Source: Xylanimonas allomyrinae
Lineage (GTDB): Bacteria; Actinomycetota; Actinomycetes; Actinomycetales; Cellulomonadaceae
Assembly: GCF_004135345.1 (NCBI RefSeq)
Contig: NZ_CP035495.1
Location: 2,418,001-2,482,000 of the forward strand
Reading direction: 5' to 3'
DNA: 64,000 nt
A program made the translations under genes and the position numbers. Shown in pieces: positions 34,209 to 41,716 of the stretch. The stretch's first letter is position 1. The number at the start of each line of letters is the position of its first letter. The notes under the pieces are model-generated. The model was not told the DNA's origin and searched no databases. It saw only the letters and a program-made list of their open reading frames with translations.

Positions 34209-34748
34209 CTACGGTTCTACCCCACCGTGCGCCCTGGGCCTGCGTCCGGAACGGTGCGCGAGCACGACGGTCCGAAGGCCATAGCCGAGCAGCGCGATGC
34301 CTGCGACCGTCGTGGCATGCGGCGCCCATTCCGCTCCTGTCAGGCGCCCCACCCAGGGCACCGAGTACAGGACCTTCCCCATGACCTGGTCGGCGACGAT
34401 CGGCTCGTCGGGCGCACTGTTGGCGTCGCCCTGGGTGGTGAGGCCGTGCACGCCGTCGCGCCCGAGCGTGAGCCCCGTGACGCGGTGCGTGACGAGCGTC
34501 GGGTCCGCGGAGACCGGCTGGAACGTGACGACGTCGCCGATCTGGAGCCGGTCGGCGGGAGTCGGCCGGACGACGACGAGGTCGCCTGGCGCGAGCGCGG
34601 GTTCCATCGACCCGGAGAGCACGGTGAGCGGGACGGCACCGAGCACCCGGGGGATCCCGCTGACCAGCGCGACCAGGACGGTGAGGCCGAGCAGCAGCAC
34701 TGTGAGCAGGGCCGTCGTGATCGAGCGCGCTCTTCGGGCGCCGCTCAC
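34209..34748 (-). CDS. sipW: SipW-type signal peptidase I
   Basis: About 179 residues from GTG at 34748. The N-terminal span TTALLTVLLLGLTVLVALVS precedes the catalytic Ser motif VLSGSMEPALAPGDLVVVRP. The second block QIGDVVTFQPVSADPTLVTH has His rather than Lys as general base (LVTHRVTGL), the hallmark of the SipW/archaeal S26B class. THRV and GDANSAPDEPI follow. SipW peptidases process dedicated substrates such as TasA. The adjacent TasA-like gene is the obvious candidate substrate. The start overlaps the upstream gene stop by 4 bp. Confidence 0.88.
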   Translation of the reverse strand: MSGARRARSITTALLTVLLLGLTVLVALVSGIPRVLGAVPLTVLSGSMEPALAPGDLVVVRPTPADRLQIGDVVTFQPVSADPTLVTHRVTGLTLGRDGVHGLTTQGDANSAPDEPIVADQVMGKVLYSVPWVGRLTGAEWAPHATTVAGIALLGYGLRTVVLAHRSGRRPRAHGGVEP

Positions 34749-35323
34749 GGGGCACCCTGCCCGGTGGGTTCGTGAGCGCCGGGCGTCGTGGCGCTGCGGG
34801 GTGTGTCGACGAGGGTGGTCTCGTGCGACGCGCTGGCGAGGTGTCGGCCGCGAGTGAAGAAGTCGACGAACTCGTAGGCGTCGGCCGCGAGCGTGACCGT
34901 CGCGAGCAGCGACGCTCTGACCCGCAGGGTGACTGTGAAGTCGGTGATCCGGGACGTGTCGTAGAAGAGGTGGAGGCCGTGCCCCGAGACGTCCGGTTGC
35001 CCCGAGATTCCCGTGACCGTCCAGTGGCTCTCCGGTGCGTCCTGCGGGGTCCAGGCGAGCTGGATCCATGCGACGCTCCACGGGCCGTGCGCGGTGACGG
35101 TGAAGTCGATGGTGCACCAGCCGCCGTCGCACTCGTGAGTGCTCGGGACGATGGCGACGGTGGTCTTGGCCGGCCAGTCGCCGACGCCGATCGTTGCGCC
35201 GTGGATCGTCGCGGCGGCGCGCCAGGAGGCCGTGGTGGCGGCGGGAACGCATGCCAGCAGGATCACCGCCAGGGCGGCGACGGCGACGCCTGCGGCTCGC
35301 GCCGGGTCCTTGAGCCGGTTCAC
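34745..35323 (-). CDS. Secreted or membrane-anchored protein of the SipW locus, unknown function
   Basis: About 192 residues from a GTG at 35323 (MNRLKDPARAAGVAVAALAV). A signal segment ends near LLACVPAATTASWRAAA, with the TASW context typical of SipW-dependent leader ends. The remainder is a beta-rich domain (VAWIQLAWTPQDAPESHWTV, TDFTVTLRVRASLLATVTLA). I do not recognise it beyond similarity in layout to alternate-signal-peptide proteins. It overlaps sipW by 4 bp and lies 86 bp after the TasA-like gene, with a strong hairpin between. Confidence 0.65.
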   Translation of the reverse strand: MNRLKDPARAAGVAVAALAVILLACVPAATTASWRAAATIHGATIGVGDWPAKTTVAIVPSTHECDGGWCTIDFTVTAHGPWSVAWIQLAWTPQDAPESHWTVTGISGQPDVSGHGLHLFYDTSRITDFTVTLRVRASLLATVTLAADAYEFVDFFTRGRHLASASHETTLVDTPRSATTPGAHEPTGQGAP

Positions 35324-35347
35324 ATCGTGTCCTGTGCGGTGCCCGGC

Positions 35348-35391
35348 GTCGTGGGCCACCCCGGTTCCGGGGGACCGGGGTGGCCCACGAC
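35348..35391 (-). terminator. Perfect 17-bp inverted repeat, attenuating hairpin
   Basis: GTCGTGGGCCACCCCGG at 35348-35364 pairs perfectly with its complement at 35375-35391 over a 10-base loop. It sits between the TasA-like gene and the rest of its operon, so it probably terminates most transcripts after the TasA-like gene and lets a fraction continue to sipW. Confidence 0.75.
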
Positions 35392-35409
35392 GCGCTCGCC
35401 CGTTCGGGC

Positions 35410-35952
35410 CTACGCCCTCTGCGTGAGGGTGACCGTGATGTCGTCGAGGACGGCAGCCGTCGGCTCGCCGACGTTCCTCGTCACTGTCACGGTGAGGGTG
35501 CCGGTCCCGTCGTGTTCGACGGTCTCCGTGTATTCGGCGTCGCCCTCGGCGCGTGTGCCGGACTCGGACTGCGCGCCGTCCCATGCCCACGACGCCTCGA
35601 CGGTCAGGCTGGCGGGATCGACGTCACCGTTCACCGTCACGGCACCGACCTCAAGGTCTGCGGTGAGCCCGACGACACCCGCAGAGATCGTTGCCGTGCC
35701 GACGGCCGTCGCGCCTTCGGGCAGCGTGAATGATGCGGGAGCGCCGGAGGCGGCGATGGGCTCGGGCGCCTCGAGCGTGTCGCTCGAGAACCTCCACTCG
35801 AACCCGTCGACGGCCAGCGAGATGGTGCCCGCCGTGATGCGAGCCCCCTGGATCGTGTCGGTGGCCTTCCAGACCGCGAACGTGCCCCCGGTGCTGAGGA
35901 GCAGGACGCCCCCGAGCGCGGCGGCGATCCAGCCTTTGGTCTTGTTGTTCAT
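35410..35952 (-). CDS. TasA/camelysin-like protein with SipW-type signal peptide
   Basis: 180 residues: MNNKTKGWIAAALGGVLLLS followed by TGGTFAVWKATDTIQGARIT, the alternate signal peptide (SipW_N / camelysin type) in which the TFA-W motif ends the leader and the ITAGTISLAV start of the mature chain is conserved. The rest is a beta-sandwich rich in Thr/Val/Asp. In Bacillus, TasA forms biofilm fibres; actinobacterial relatives are unstudied. The ATG at 35952 is well supported. The gene heads a three-gene minus-strand operon ending in sipW. Confidence 0.82.
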   Translation of the reverse strand: MNNKTKGWIAAALGGVLLLSTGGTFAVWKATDTIQGARITAGTISLAVDGFEWRFSSDTLEAPEPIAASGAPASFTLPEGATAVGTATISAGVVGLTADLEVGAVTVNGDVDPASLTVEASWAWDGAQSESGTRAEGDAEYTETVEHDGTGTLTVTVTRNVGEPTAAVLDDITVTLTQRA

Positions 35953-36397
35953 GACGTGGTTCCTCTCGCACGTGTGCTGCACGCGGTGCGCAGCGGGTGC
36001 GGACACCTCGCCATGAGGGGGCCGCACGCACAGGACTTGGCGGGGCCTTCCCGCGGACCGCGAGCGCTCGGGCGCACCCCGTCCCACACCTGTGAAGAGC
36101 GACGAGCACGCGCTGTTTGTGGCATACAGCCGTCATGTCGCGTTTCATACGGTAGAAACCGATCAGTACCTTGGCGTCGTTTTGGCGTCGATGGTGCCGA
36201 TTTCTGGCACTTCGCCCGGCCGCGGCCGGGTCCGCCCGCACATCCGGCCCGAGTTCCGGCGCCGGAAGCCGGCCCCGCCGCGCACGCCCCGACGCCGGGG
36301 ACGCCGTGCGCCGCCGCAGGCAGGGCCTCGCGCTCTGCCCCGGAACCCGGCAGGATCGTGGGCGAGGTCCCGTGTCCCCGCGCTGCCGGAGGTTCCC
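35953..36397. other. 445-bp divergent intergenic region
   Basis: No convincing gene. The centre (about 36110-36210) is unusually AT-rich for the window and contains a direct repeat TTGGCGTCG at 36174 and again 11 bases later, so promoters for the TasA-like operon and for the flavoprotein probably lie here. The part from 36210 to 36380 is extremely GC-rich with no clear signals. Confidence 0.5.
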
Positions 36398-37642
36398 GTG
36401 CCGAAAGACCCGATCGTCGTCGTCGGTGGAGGGCTCGCCGCCGCGCGGGCAGTCTCGACGCTCCGGGAGGAGGGTTACGACGGCGACCTCGTCGTCGTGA
36501 CGAGCGAACCGCACCGCCCCTACGAGCGCCCGCCGCTGTCCAAGGACTACCTGCGCGCCGACGCCGAGCGCGAGTCGCTCTTCCCGCTCGGCGAGGACTG
36601 GTACCGCACCCACGACGTCGAGGTGCGCACGTACGCGACCGCCGTCGGGCTCACTCTGGACGGTCACCGGCTCACGCTCGCCGACGGCGCCGTGCTGCCG
36701 TTCGGGCGCCTGCTGCTCGCCACGGGCTCGACCCCGCGCCCGCTCCCCGTTCCCGGCCACGACCTGCGCGGCGTCCACCTGCTGCGCACGCTCGACGACG
36801 CCGACCGGCTCTCGGGTGCGCTCCTGGCCGCGCGCGACGGCGGCGGCGAGGTCGCCGTCGTCGGTGACGGGTGGATCGGGCTGGAGGTCGCCGCGTCGGC
36901 GCGGCAGCTCGGGCTCGACGTGACGGTCATCGGCCGGGGCACGCACCCGCTGGGCCGGGTGCTCGGCCCGGAGATGGGTGAGGTGTACGCCCAGCTCCAC
37001 ACCCGGCACGGGGTACGCCTGCTCCGGCGCGCGTCGGTCGTCGGCTTCACGGGCGCCGAGGGCCGGGTGACGGGTGTCGACCTGGCCGACGGCACGCACG
37101 TCGCCGCGTCGGTGGTGGTCGTGGGCGTCGGCGCGTCCCCCAACGTGGGCCTCGCGGCGGGCGCCGGCCTGACGCTGCGACCGGCCGCGGAGGGCGGCGG
37201 CGTCGTCGTCGACGGGACGTTGCGCACCGCGCACCCTGACGTGTGGGCGGCCGGGGACGTCGCGTCGATCCCGTCGGCGACGTACGGGCGTGCGCTGCGC
37301 GTCGAGCACTGGGCGCGCGCGAACGACTCCGGGCCGCACGCGGCGCGCGCGATGCTGGGCGCGACGGACGCCTACGACGTCCTGCCGTACTTCTACTCCG
37401 ACCAGTACGACCTGGGGATGGAGTACACGGGGTTCGTCGACGGCCCGGGCGGCTACGACGAGGTGGTGGTGAGCGGTGCGCCCGAGGACGGCGAGGGGTT
37501 CGCGTTCTGGCTGCGCGCAGGCCGCGTGCAGGCCGGCATGGGCGTGAACGTCTGGGACCGCATGCCCGAGGTGGAGTCGCTGATCCGCTCGGCGACCCCA
37601 CCTGCGCGCACCGCCCTGGAATCGTTCACGCAGCCGGGCTAG
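36398..37642 (+). CDS. FAD-dependent ferredoxin reductase-type oxidoreductase
   Basis: 414 residues from GTG at 36398, with GGAGG 5 bases upstream. The FAD motif is IVVVGGGLAAARAVSTLREE, the NAD(P)H motif is VAVVGDGWIGLEVAASARQL, and GVGASPNVGLAAGAG and WAAGDVASIPS complete a two-dinucleotide fold. The C-terminal reductase_C domain (EHWARANDSGPHAARAMLG, PYFYSDQYDLGMEYTG) is that of Rieske/ferredoxin reductases and putidaredoxin reductases. Its electron partner is not in the window. It ends convergently, overlapping the aroF stop. Confidence 0.88.
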   Translation: MPKDPIVVVGGGLAAARAVSTLREEGYDGDLVVVTSEPHRPYERPPLSKDYLRADAERESLFPLGEDWYRTHDVEVRTYATAVGLTLDGHRLTLADGAVLPFGRLLLATGSTPRPLPVPGHDLRGVHLLRTLDDADRLSGALLAARDGGGEVAVVGDGWIGLEVAASARQLGLDVTVIGRGTHPLGRVLGPEMGEVYAQLHTRHGVRLLRRASVVGFTGAEGRVTGVDLADGTHVAASVVVVGVGASPNVGLAAGAGLTLRPAAEGGGVVVDGTLRTAHPDVWAAGDVASIPSATYGRALRVEHWARANDSGPHAARAMLGATDAYDVLPYFYSDQYDLGMEYTGFVDGPGGYDEVVVSGAPEDGEGFAFWLRAGRVQAGMGVNVWDRMPEVESLIRSATPPARTALESFTQPG

Positions 37643-38796
37643 GCCTCGCGCCGCGCACGCGCCGCGGCGGCCAGCTCGCGCAGCAGGCCCTCCGTCGTGG
37701 GCCAGTCGATGCACTTGTCGGTGACGGACTGCCCGTACACCAGCGTGTCCAGCGGCCCGGGGTTCTGGGCGCCCGCGACCAGGAAGCTCTCCATCATCAG
37801 GCCGGTGATCCCGCGCTCGCCCTCGGCGAGCCGGGCCGCGATCTCGCGCACGACGGCGGCCTGCCGCACGTGGTCCTTGCCCGAGTTGCCGTGCGACGCG
37901 TCGACGACGACGCCGGCCTCGACGGCACCCCCGAGGCCCGAGCGGGAGGCGACCGCGAGCGCCGCCGCGACGTCCTCGCGCGAGTAGTTGGGTCCGCCGC
38001 GACCGCCGCGCAGGATGACGTGGCAGTCGGGGTTCCCTGCGGTCTCGACGGCGGCGGCGCGGCCCTCGGAGTCGGCGCCGAAGAAGGTGTGCTCGCTCGC
38101 CGCGGTGATGCAGCCGTCGACGGCGATCTGGACGTCGCCGTCGGTGGCGTTCTTGAACCCGACGGGCATCGACAGCCCGGACGCGAGCTGGCGGTGGACC
38201 TGCGACTCGGCGTTGCGGGCACCGATGGCACCCCAGGTCACGGCGTCGGCGATGTACTGCGGGCTGGTGGGTTCGAGGAACTCGGTGGCGGCGGGCACGC
38301 CGGCGTCGAGCACGCCCAGCAGCACCTCGCGGGCCAGGCGCAGGCCTTCGCGCACGTCGTGCGAGCCGTCGAGGTGGGGGTCGTTGATGAGGCCCTTCCA
38401 CCCGACGGTGGTGCGCGGCTTCTCGAAGTAGACACGCATGACGACGACGAGGTCGTCGGCCAGCTCGTGGGCCAGGGGGGCCAGGCGGGACGCGTAGTCG
38501 AGTGCGGCGGCGGGGTCGTGGACCGAGCACGGCCCGACGATGACCAGCAGCCGGTCGTCCTCGCCGCGCAGGACGTCGCGCACCTCGCGGCGCGACGTCG
38601 TCACGAGGTCGCTGCGCTCGGTGCCGAGCGGCTGTGTGACGCGCACGGCGCGCGGCGCGGGCAGCGCGTCGAGTGCGCGGATGCGAAGGTCGGAGGTCTC
38701 GGCCAACAGCTCAGCCTTCCGTTCGTATGCCGGGCGGTCGGTCACGCCCGCGGCGTCGGCAAGGCTATCGCTGGTGGCGGTGTTGCTCACGGTCAT
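37639..38796 (-). CDS. aroF: 3-deoxy-7-phosphoheptulonate (DAHP) synthase, class I
   Basis: 385 residues; ATG at 38796. It condenses phosphoenolpyruvate and erythrose 4-phosphate, the first step of aromatic amino acid synthesis. The type I (AroFGH) motifs are LLVIVGPCSVHDPAAALDYA, MRVYFEKPRTTVGWKGLIND, GARNAESQVHRQLASGLSMP, VGFKNATDGD and VVDASHGNSGKDH. The upstream 250 bp hold a promoter, an aromatic-codon leader peptide and a hairpin, indicating attenuation by aromatic aminoacyl-tRNA supply. The 3' end overlaps the flavoprotein gene stop on the other strand. Confidence 0.93.
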   Translation of the reverse strand: MTVSNTATSDSLADAAGVTDRPAYERKAELLAETSDLRIRALDALPAPRAVRVTQPLGTERSDLVTTSRREVRDVLRGEDDRLLVIVGPCSVHDPAAALDYASRLAPLAHELADDLVVVMRVYFEKPRTTVGWKGLINDPHLDGSHDVREGLRLAREVLLGVLDAGVPAATEFLEPTSPQYIADAVTWGAIGARNAESQVHRQLASGLSMPVGFKNATDGDVQIAVDGCITAASEHTFFGADSEGRAAAVETAGNPDCHVILRGGRGGPNYSREDVAAALAVASRSGLGGAVEAGVVVDASHGNSGKDHVRQAAVVREIAARLAEGERGITGLMMESFLVAGAQNPGPLDTLVYGQSVTDKCIDWPTTEGLLRELAAAARARREA

Positions 38797-38914
38797 GGGA
38801 TGGCTCCTGGGTTCCGGGTCGAGCGGGACGCCTGCGATGAGGTCGTGACCGGTCGGCTCTCCCGCTGGCCCGGGTGGTGCCCGAGCGGCGACCGGAGCGC
38901 CTCGTCTCACGACG

Positions 38915-38944
38915 AAGGCCCTCGACGTCGGACGTCGAAGGCCT
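38915..38944 (-). terminator. Candidate attenuator hairpin upstream of aroF
   Basis: Read on the minus strand, AGGCCTTCGACGTC pairs with GACGTCGAGGGCCT (14 positions, one G-T; the innermost pairs open to make the loop). It lies 28 bases after the stop of the leader peptide and about 118 bases before the aroF start, the position expected for an attenuator. No U-run follows, as usual in this genome. Confidence 0.6.
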
Positions 38945-38971
38945 GTGCTGGCTCCGGTGGAAGGTCGTTGG

Positions 38972-39037
38972 TCAGGCGCGAACCCGCCACGCTCCACACG
39001 GAGCCGGCGTAAAGCGCCAATACCAGCGGTTGTTCAC
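38972..39037 (-). CDS. Aromatic-rich leader peptide of aroF (attenuation control)
   Basis: A 21-residue frame from GTG at 39037 to TGA at 38972 begins MNNRWYWRF and contains three Trp (one near the end), one Tyr and one Phe. The run Trp-Tyr-Trp-Arg-Phe is exactly what a ribosome-stalling leader for a DAHP synthase should contain. It lies directly in front of the hairpin and aroF. A promoter placed 7 bases upstream implies the leader is translated from a leaderless transcript. Leader peptides with aromatic codons are known for actinobacterial trp genes. Confidence 0.7.
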   Translation of the reverse strand: MNNRWYWRFTPAPCGAWRVRA

Positions 39038-39044
39038 GGGTCGT

Positions 39045-39073
39045 AACGTACCCGCGGGCACGGTCGGGACCAA
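39045..39073 (-). promoter_or_regulatory. Candidate sigma-70 promoter of the aroF leader transcript
   Basis: On the minus strand TTGGTC (39068-39073) and TACGTT (39045-39050) are spaced by exactly 17 bp. The predicted start falls at or within a base or two of the leader GTG at 39037. Confidence 0.6.
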
Positions 39074-39093
39074 ACCCGTGTCCACGATGTGGC

Positions 39094-39648
39094 TCACGCG
39101 CTGAAGACGGCGGCGCCGCTGCCCGCCTCGAACGCGTCCAGCAGGGCGAGCCGAGCGCGCGTCGACGGCTGGAGGTCGTCGGGCAGCGAGCCGGGCGCGA
39201 ACCAGCCGACGGCGAGGTTCTCGTCGTCGCCCACGCGTGCCGCCGCGGCGGACTCGGGCGAGACGGGCCGGGCCCGGAACAGCAGGTCCAGGTAGACCGA
39301 CCGGTCGCCGTTGGCGTAGACCGTCTCGGGCGTCGTCGACACCGCGGCGAGCGCGTCGACGACGACGTCGACGCCCGTCTCCTCGGCGACCTCACGCACC
39401 GCTGCGACGGCCGGCTCCTCGCCCGGGTCGACGATGCCGCTGATCAGAGCCCACAGCCCGGAGTCGGCGCGGCGCGCCAGCAGGAGCAGCCCGGCGTCGT
39501 CACGCACGACCACGGTCACACCGGGCAGCCACAGCAGGTCGGTGCCGATGCGTTCACGGAGACCGGCGACGTACGGGGGATGGGCATGGAACGAGGGTAG
39601 GCGCTCGCGGGGCGGCGCGCGGCGGGCGGCGCGCGCGAGGATCCGCAC
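39094..39648 (-). CDS. NUDIX hydrolase
   Basis: About 184 residues; GTG at 39648 is the first start, and no better-supported internal start is evident, so the N-terminus is uncertain. The NUDIX box is intact: GIVDPGEEPAVAAVREVAEE followed by TGV. The preceding strand VTVVVRDDAGLLLLARRADS and the region LDLLFRARPVSPES match ADP-ribose/dNTP-type pyrophosphohydrolases. These hydrolyse nucleoside diphosphates linked to another moiety; the substrate cannot be set. It lies between the aroF promoter and tRNA-Lys. Confidence 0.82.
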   Translation of the reverse strand: MRILARAARRAPPRERLPSFHAHPPYVAGLRERIGTDLLWLPGVTVVVRDDAGLLLLARRADSGLWALISGIVDPGEEPAVAAVREVAEETGVDVVVDALAAVSTTPETVYANGDRSVYLDLLFRARPVSPESAAAARVGDDENLAVGWFAPGSLPDDLQPSTRARLALLDAFEAGSGAAVFSA

Positions 39649-39701
39649 CGCCGAACGCCCACGACGCCGCGGATCCGGCCGTGTGCCGTAGGCTCGTCCA
39701 C

Positions 39702-39778
39702 GCCTCGGTAGCTCAGTTGGTCAGAGCAGCGGACTTTTAATCCGCGGGTCCAGGGTTCGAGCCCCTGCCGGGGCACCA
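39702..39778 (+). tRNA. tRNA-Lys (TTT), carrying the attL core
   Basis: Acceptor GCCTCGG/CCGGGGC, anticodon stem GCGGA/TCCGC with loop CTTTTAA and anticodon TTT, T arm GGGTTCGAGCCCC. The 3' ACCA is encoded. Bases from the anticodon loop to CAC are duplicated 8.2 kb downstream, so the 3' half of this gene was supplied by the integrated element and remains functional. Confidence 0.95.
39739..39776. other. attL core (38 bp within tRNA-Lys)
   Basis: Identical over 38 bases to 47939-47976. It runs from the anticodon loop through the T arm to the first C of CCA, the usual target of tyrosine integrases. Confidence 0.93.
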
Positions 39779-39780
39779 GT

Positions 39781-39809
39781 AGGCCCGGAATCTCCGCGAT
39801 TCCGGGCCT
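39781..39809 (+). terminator. Hairpin terminator after tRNA-Lys
   Basis: AGGCCCGGAATC and GATTCCGGGCCT pair over a 5-base loop, followed by TTAGTCTTT. It is inside the element and stops tRNA transcription from entering it. Confidence 0.75.
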
Positions 39810-39819
39810 TAGTCTTTCC

Positions 39820-39854
39820 GCTCCACGTCCACGACCCAGCGGAAACCCAACGCT
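39820..39854. repeat. Candidate integrase arm-site repeats, left end
   Basis: A 19-bp segment at 39820-39838 matches 47788-47806 with one mismatch. Two 9-mers, CCCAGCGGA (39835-39843) and CCCAACGCT (39846-39854), also recur at the right end but in reverse order (47814-47822 and 47803-47811). They lie between the att core and int. Confidence 0.6.
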
Positions 39855-39859
39855 TTCCG

Positions 39860-40999
39860 TCAGGCACCGAACGCTTCCAGCAGCCTGGAGTGGTCCGTAG
39901 CAGCCTCGGGACGGGCCACGTAGTGCTTCGCCGTGACGGCGGTGTTCGAGTGCGTGAGCTGCTCCCCGGCGGCGGCCAGACCAGCCTTGCGCGCCACCTC
40001 CGTGCCCACGGTCTTCCTGAACGTCTTGGGCGTGACCCACGACCACTGTGGGTTGCGCGCCCGGAACGCCCGCCACTGCTTCTCGACAGTGGAGACCTCC
40101 CGGAGTCCGTCAGCGGCCGAGGGGAACACCAGCCCCAGCGGCCCGGCAGGCACCGTGACGAGGTGCTTCTCGAGCACCTCGACGCACCACACGGGCACCC
40201 ACAATGCAGTGGTCTTCTTCCCCTTGGTGGTGTCCTGCCGGAACAGCCCTTCCTTCGGGTCGCGCACCACGGTGCCGGTCAGGTGCACGACGCCGGCCAC
40301 GAGGTCGACCTCCGCCCAGCGCAGCGCCAGCGCTTCACCGATCCGGCACCCGGTGGCGAGCATCACGTCGACCAGCTCGGGCAGGTGCACGGAGACGGCC
40401 GAGGCGTCCTCGCGTAGGCATGTTCGCAGTTCGACGACCTCACGCACCGAGAGTGCTCGCACCTCCGTGGACTCCGCCGCCGCGACCGTCTCGACCTCGC
40501 GCATCGGGTTCACGTCGAGCGCTCCCTCACGGACGGCGACCGAGAACATCCCTTGCAGGCAGGTACGGGCCAGGCGCGCGTTCCCCTGGCCGCCGTCGGC
40601 CGCGTAACGCTTCACCCAGGCGTCCAGGCGGGCCGTCGTGCACTCCCGCAGCAGCAGCCCGCCCAACCCGGGCACGATCGCCTTCTCGGTCACCCAGCGG
40701 TAGCGGTACCTCGTGTTCACCGCGAGGCCGCTGCCGTCCACCTTGGTGCGCAGCCAGAAGTCAGCCAGCTTCTCCACGCGCGTGGCCGAGGTGATGGTGT
40801 CCCCGGCCGCCTTCGCCCGGTCCTTCAATGCCTTCACGAGCGTGCGCTCCGCCGCCGCGCCGGACTTCCCCCACGCCTCGACCTGTCGCGTGCGGCCGTC
40901 GATGTCACGGAACCTGACCCTCGCGACGTGGCGGCCAGCCTCGATCTCCGTGCGCTTGATCCGGCCCCAGGTGCCGACCTCAAGCGGGGGTCTAGGCAT
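39860..40999 (-). CDS. int: Tyrosine recombinase/integrase
   Basis: 379 residues; ATG at 40999 (a TTG one codon upstream is less likely), overlapping the XRE stop by 8 bp. An N-terminal AP2-like arm-binding region (RFRDIDGRTRQVEAWGKSG) and SAM-like core-binding domain precede the catalytic domain. Visible catalytic residues are the Arg in ATGCRIGEALALRW, the Arg in PKTFRKTVGTEVARKAG (with Lys at the usual first His), the His of LTHSNTAVTAKHY and the Tyr in KHYVARP. It integrates the element at tRNA-Lys. Confidence 0.92.
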   Translation of the reverse strand: MPRPPLEVGTWGRIKRTEIEAGRHVARVRFRDIDGRTRQVEAWGKSGAAAERTLVKALKDRAKAAGDTITSATRVEKLADFWLRTKVDGSGLAVNTRYRYRWVTEKAIVPGLGGLLLRECTTARLDAWVKRYAADGGQGNARLARTCLQGMFSVAVREGALDVNPMREVETVAAAESTEVRALSVREVVELRTCLREDASAVSVHLPELVDVMLATGCRIGEALALRWAEVDLVAGVVHLTGTVVRDPKEGLFRQDTTKGKKTTALWVPVWCVEVLEKHLVTVPAGPLGLVFPSAADGLREVSTVEKQWRAFRARNPQWSWVTPKTFRKTVGTEVARKAGLAAAGEQLTHSNTAVTAKHYVARPEAATDHSRLLEAFGA

Positions 41000-41606
41000 C
41001 AACGTCCCCTGCCGGGACTACTCCGCGCGCGCGCATCTTCTCTCGGTGCTCGCGGAGGGCATCGCGGGCCGCGGCGACACGGGCCCGAAGCCGATCGACG
41101 TCATCCTGGGTGGCCGCGGGACCGGAGGACGGAAGCCCAGCCGCTGCGCGCTCGACGGTGTCGACGGCCTGGGCGCGCTGCGCCATCCAGCCGACCACGT
41201 CGCGTGCGAGCCGTCCTTCCTCCCGTACGAGGTCGAGGTCGTCTGTGTTGCTCGGTAGCTCCTCGGTCAGGCCGTTCAGGCCGACGAACCATTCAAGGGC
41301 ATCGAAAGGGAGTTGTTCGATCGTCGGCAGAACCTCGATGGCCGTCGCTCCCTCACGGATCGGGTAGAGCAGGCGCACGGGCGGCACGCCGAGGGCGGCC
41401 GCGAGGACCGCCACTTCCTGCACCGTGACGTTTGGGCGTTGCCCGTTCTCCATGTTCGCGATCGTGCTGCGAGGGATGGGAAACCCCAGCACCGCACACC
41501 TGTCTGCGAGCTTCTGCACCGACCCGAAACCCGCTGGCTCGCGGAGCATCCGAACCTGCGCACCGACTGTCGCGGTCCACTTCGGACCCCAGCTCTCCTG
41601 ACTCAT
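40992..41606 (-). CDS. XRE-family helix-turn-helix repressor
   Basis: 204 residues from ATG at 41606. The helix-turn-helix is VQKLADRCAVLGFPIPRSTI followed by ANMENGQRPNVTVQEVAVLA. The rest is a Glu/Arg-rich helical region (VDRLRARVAAARDALREHRE) likely for dimerisation. Position between int and a divergent excisionase-like gene is that of an immunity or control repressor. A 9-bp palindrome in the intergenic region is a candidate operator. Its stop overlaps the int start, so the repressor and integrase are cotranscribed. Confidence 0.85.
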   Translation of the reverse strand: MSQESWGPKWTATVGAQVRMLREPAGFGSVQKLADRCAVLGFPIPRSTIANMENGQRPNVTVQEVAVLAAALGVPPVRLLYPIREGATAIEVLPTIEQLPFDALEWFVGLNGLTEELPSNTDDLDLVREEGRLARDVVGWMAQRAQAVDTVERAAAGLPSSGPAATQDDVDRLRARVAAARDALREHREKMRARGVVPAGDVDA

Positions 41607-41628
41607 GCAGGTCAATCTAGCGTGTCAG

Positions 41629-41692
41629 TTGCCCCGAGGTCATCGTTGTGGGTAGTGTGACTTCCACAAGTCAGTGCGAGCCACGCACTGAC
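41629..41692 (+). promoter_or_regulatory. Rightward promoter and palindromic operator of the element
   Basis: TTGCCC (41629-41634) and TAGTGT (41653-41658) are 18 bp apart, aimed at the excisionase-like gene. Just after the predicted start is the perfect palindrome GTCAGTGCG-N5-CGCACTGAC (41670-41692), with partial matches (TGTCAGT at 41623, TGACACG at 41694) nearby. This is a likely binding site for the XRE repressor. Confidence 0.55.
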
Positions 41693-41716
41693 CTGACACG
41701 ATCAATGGAGGCAACC

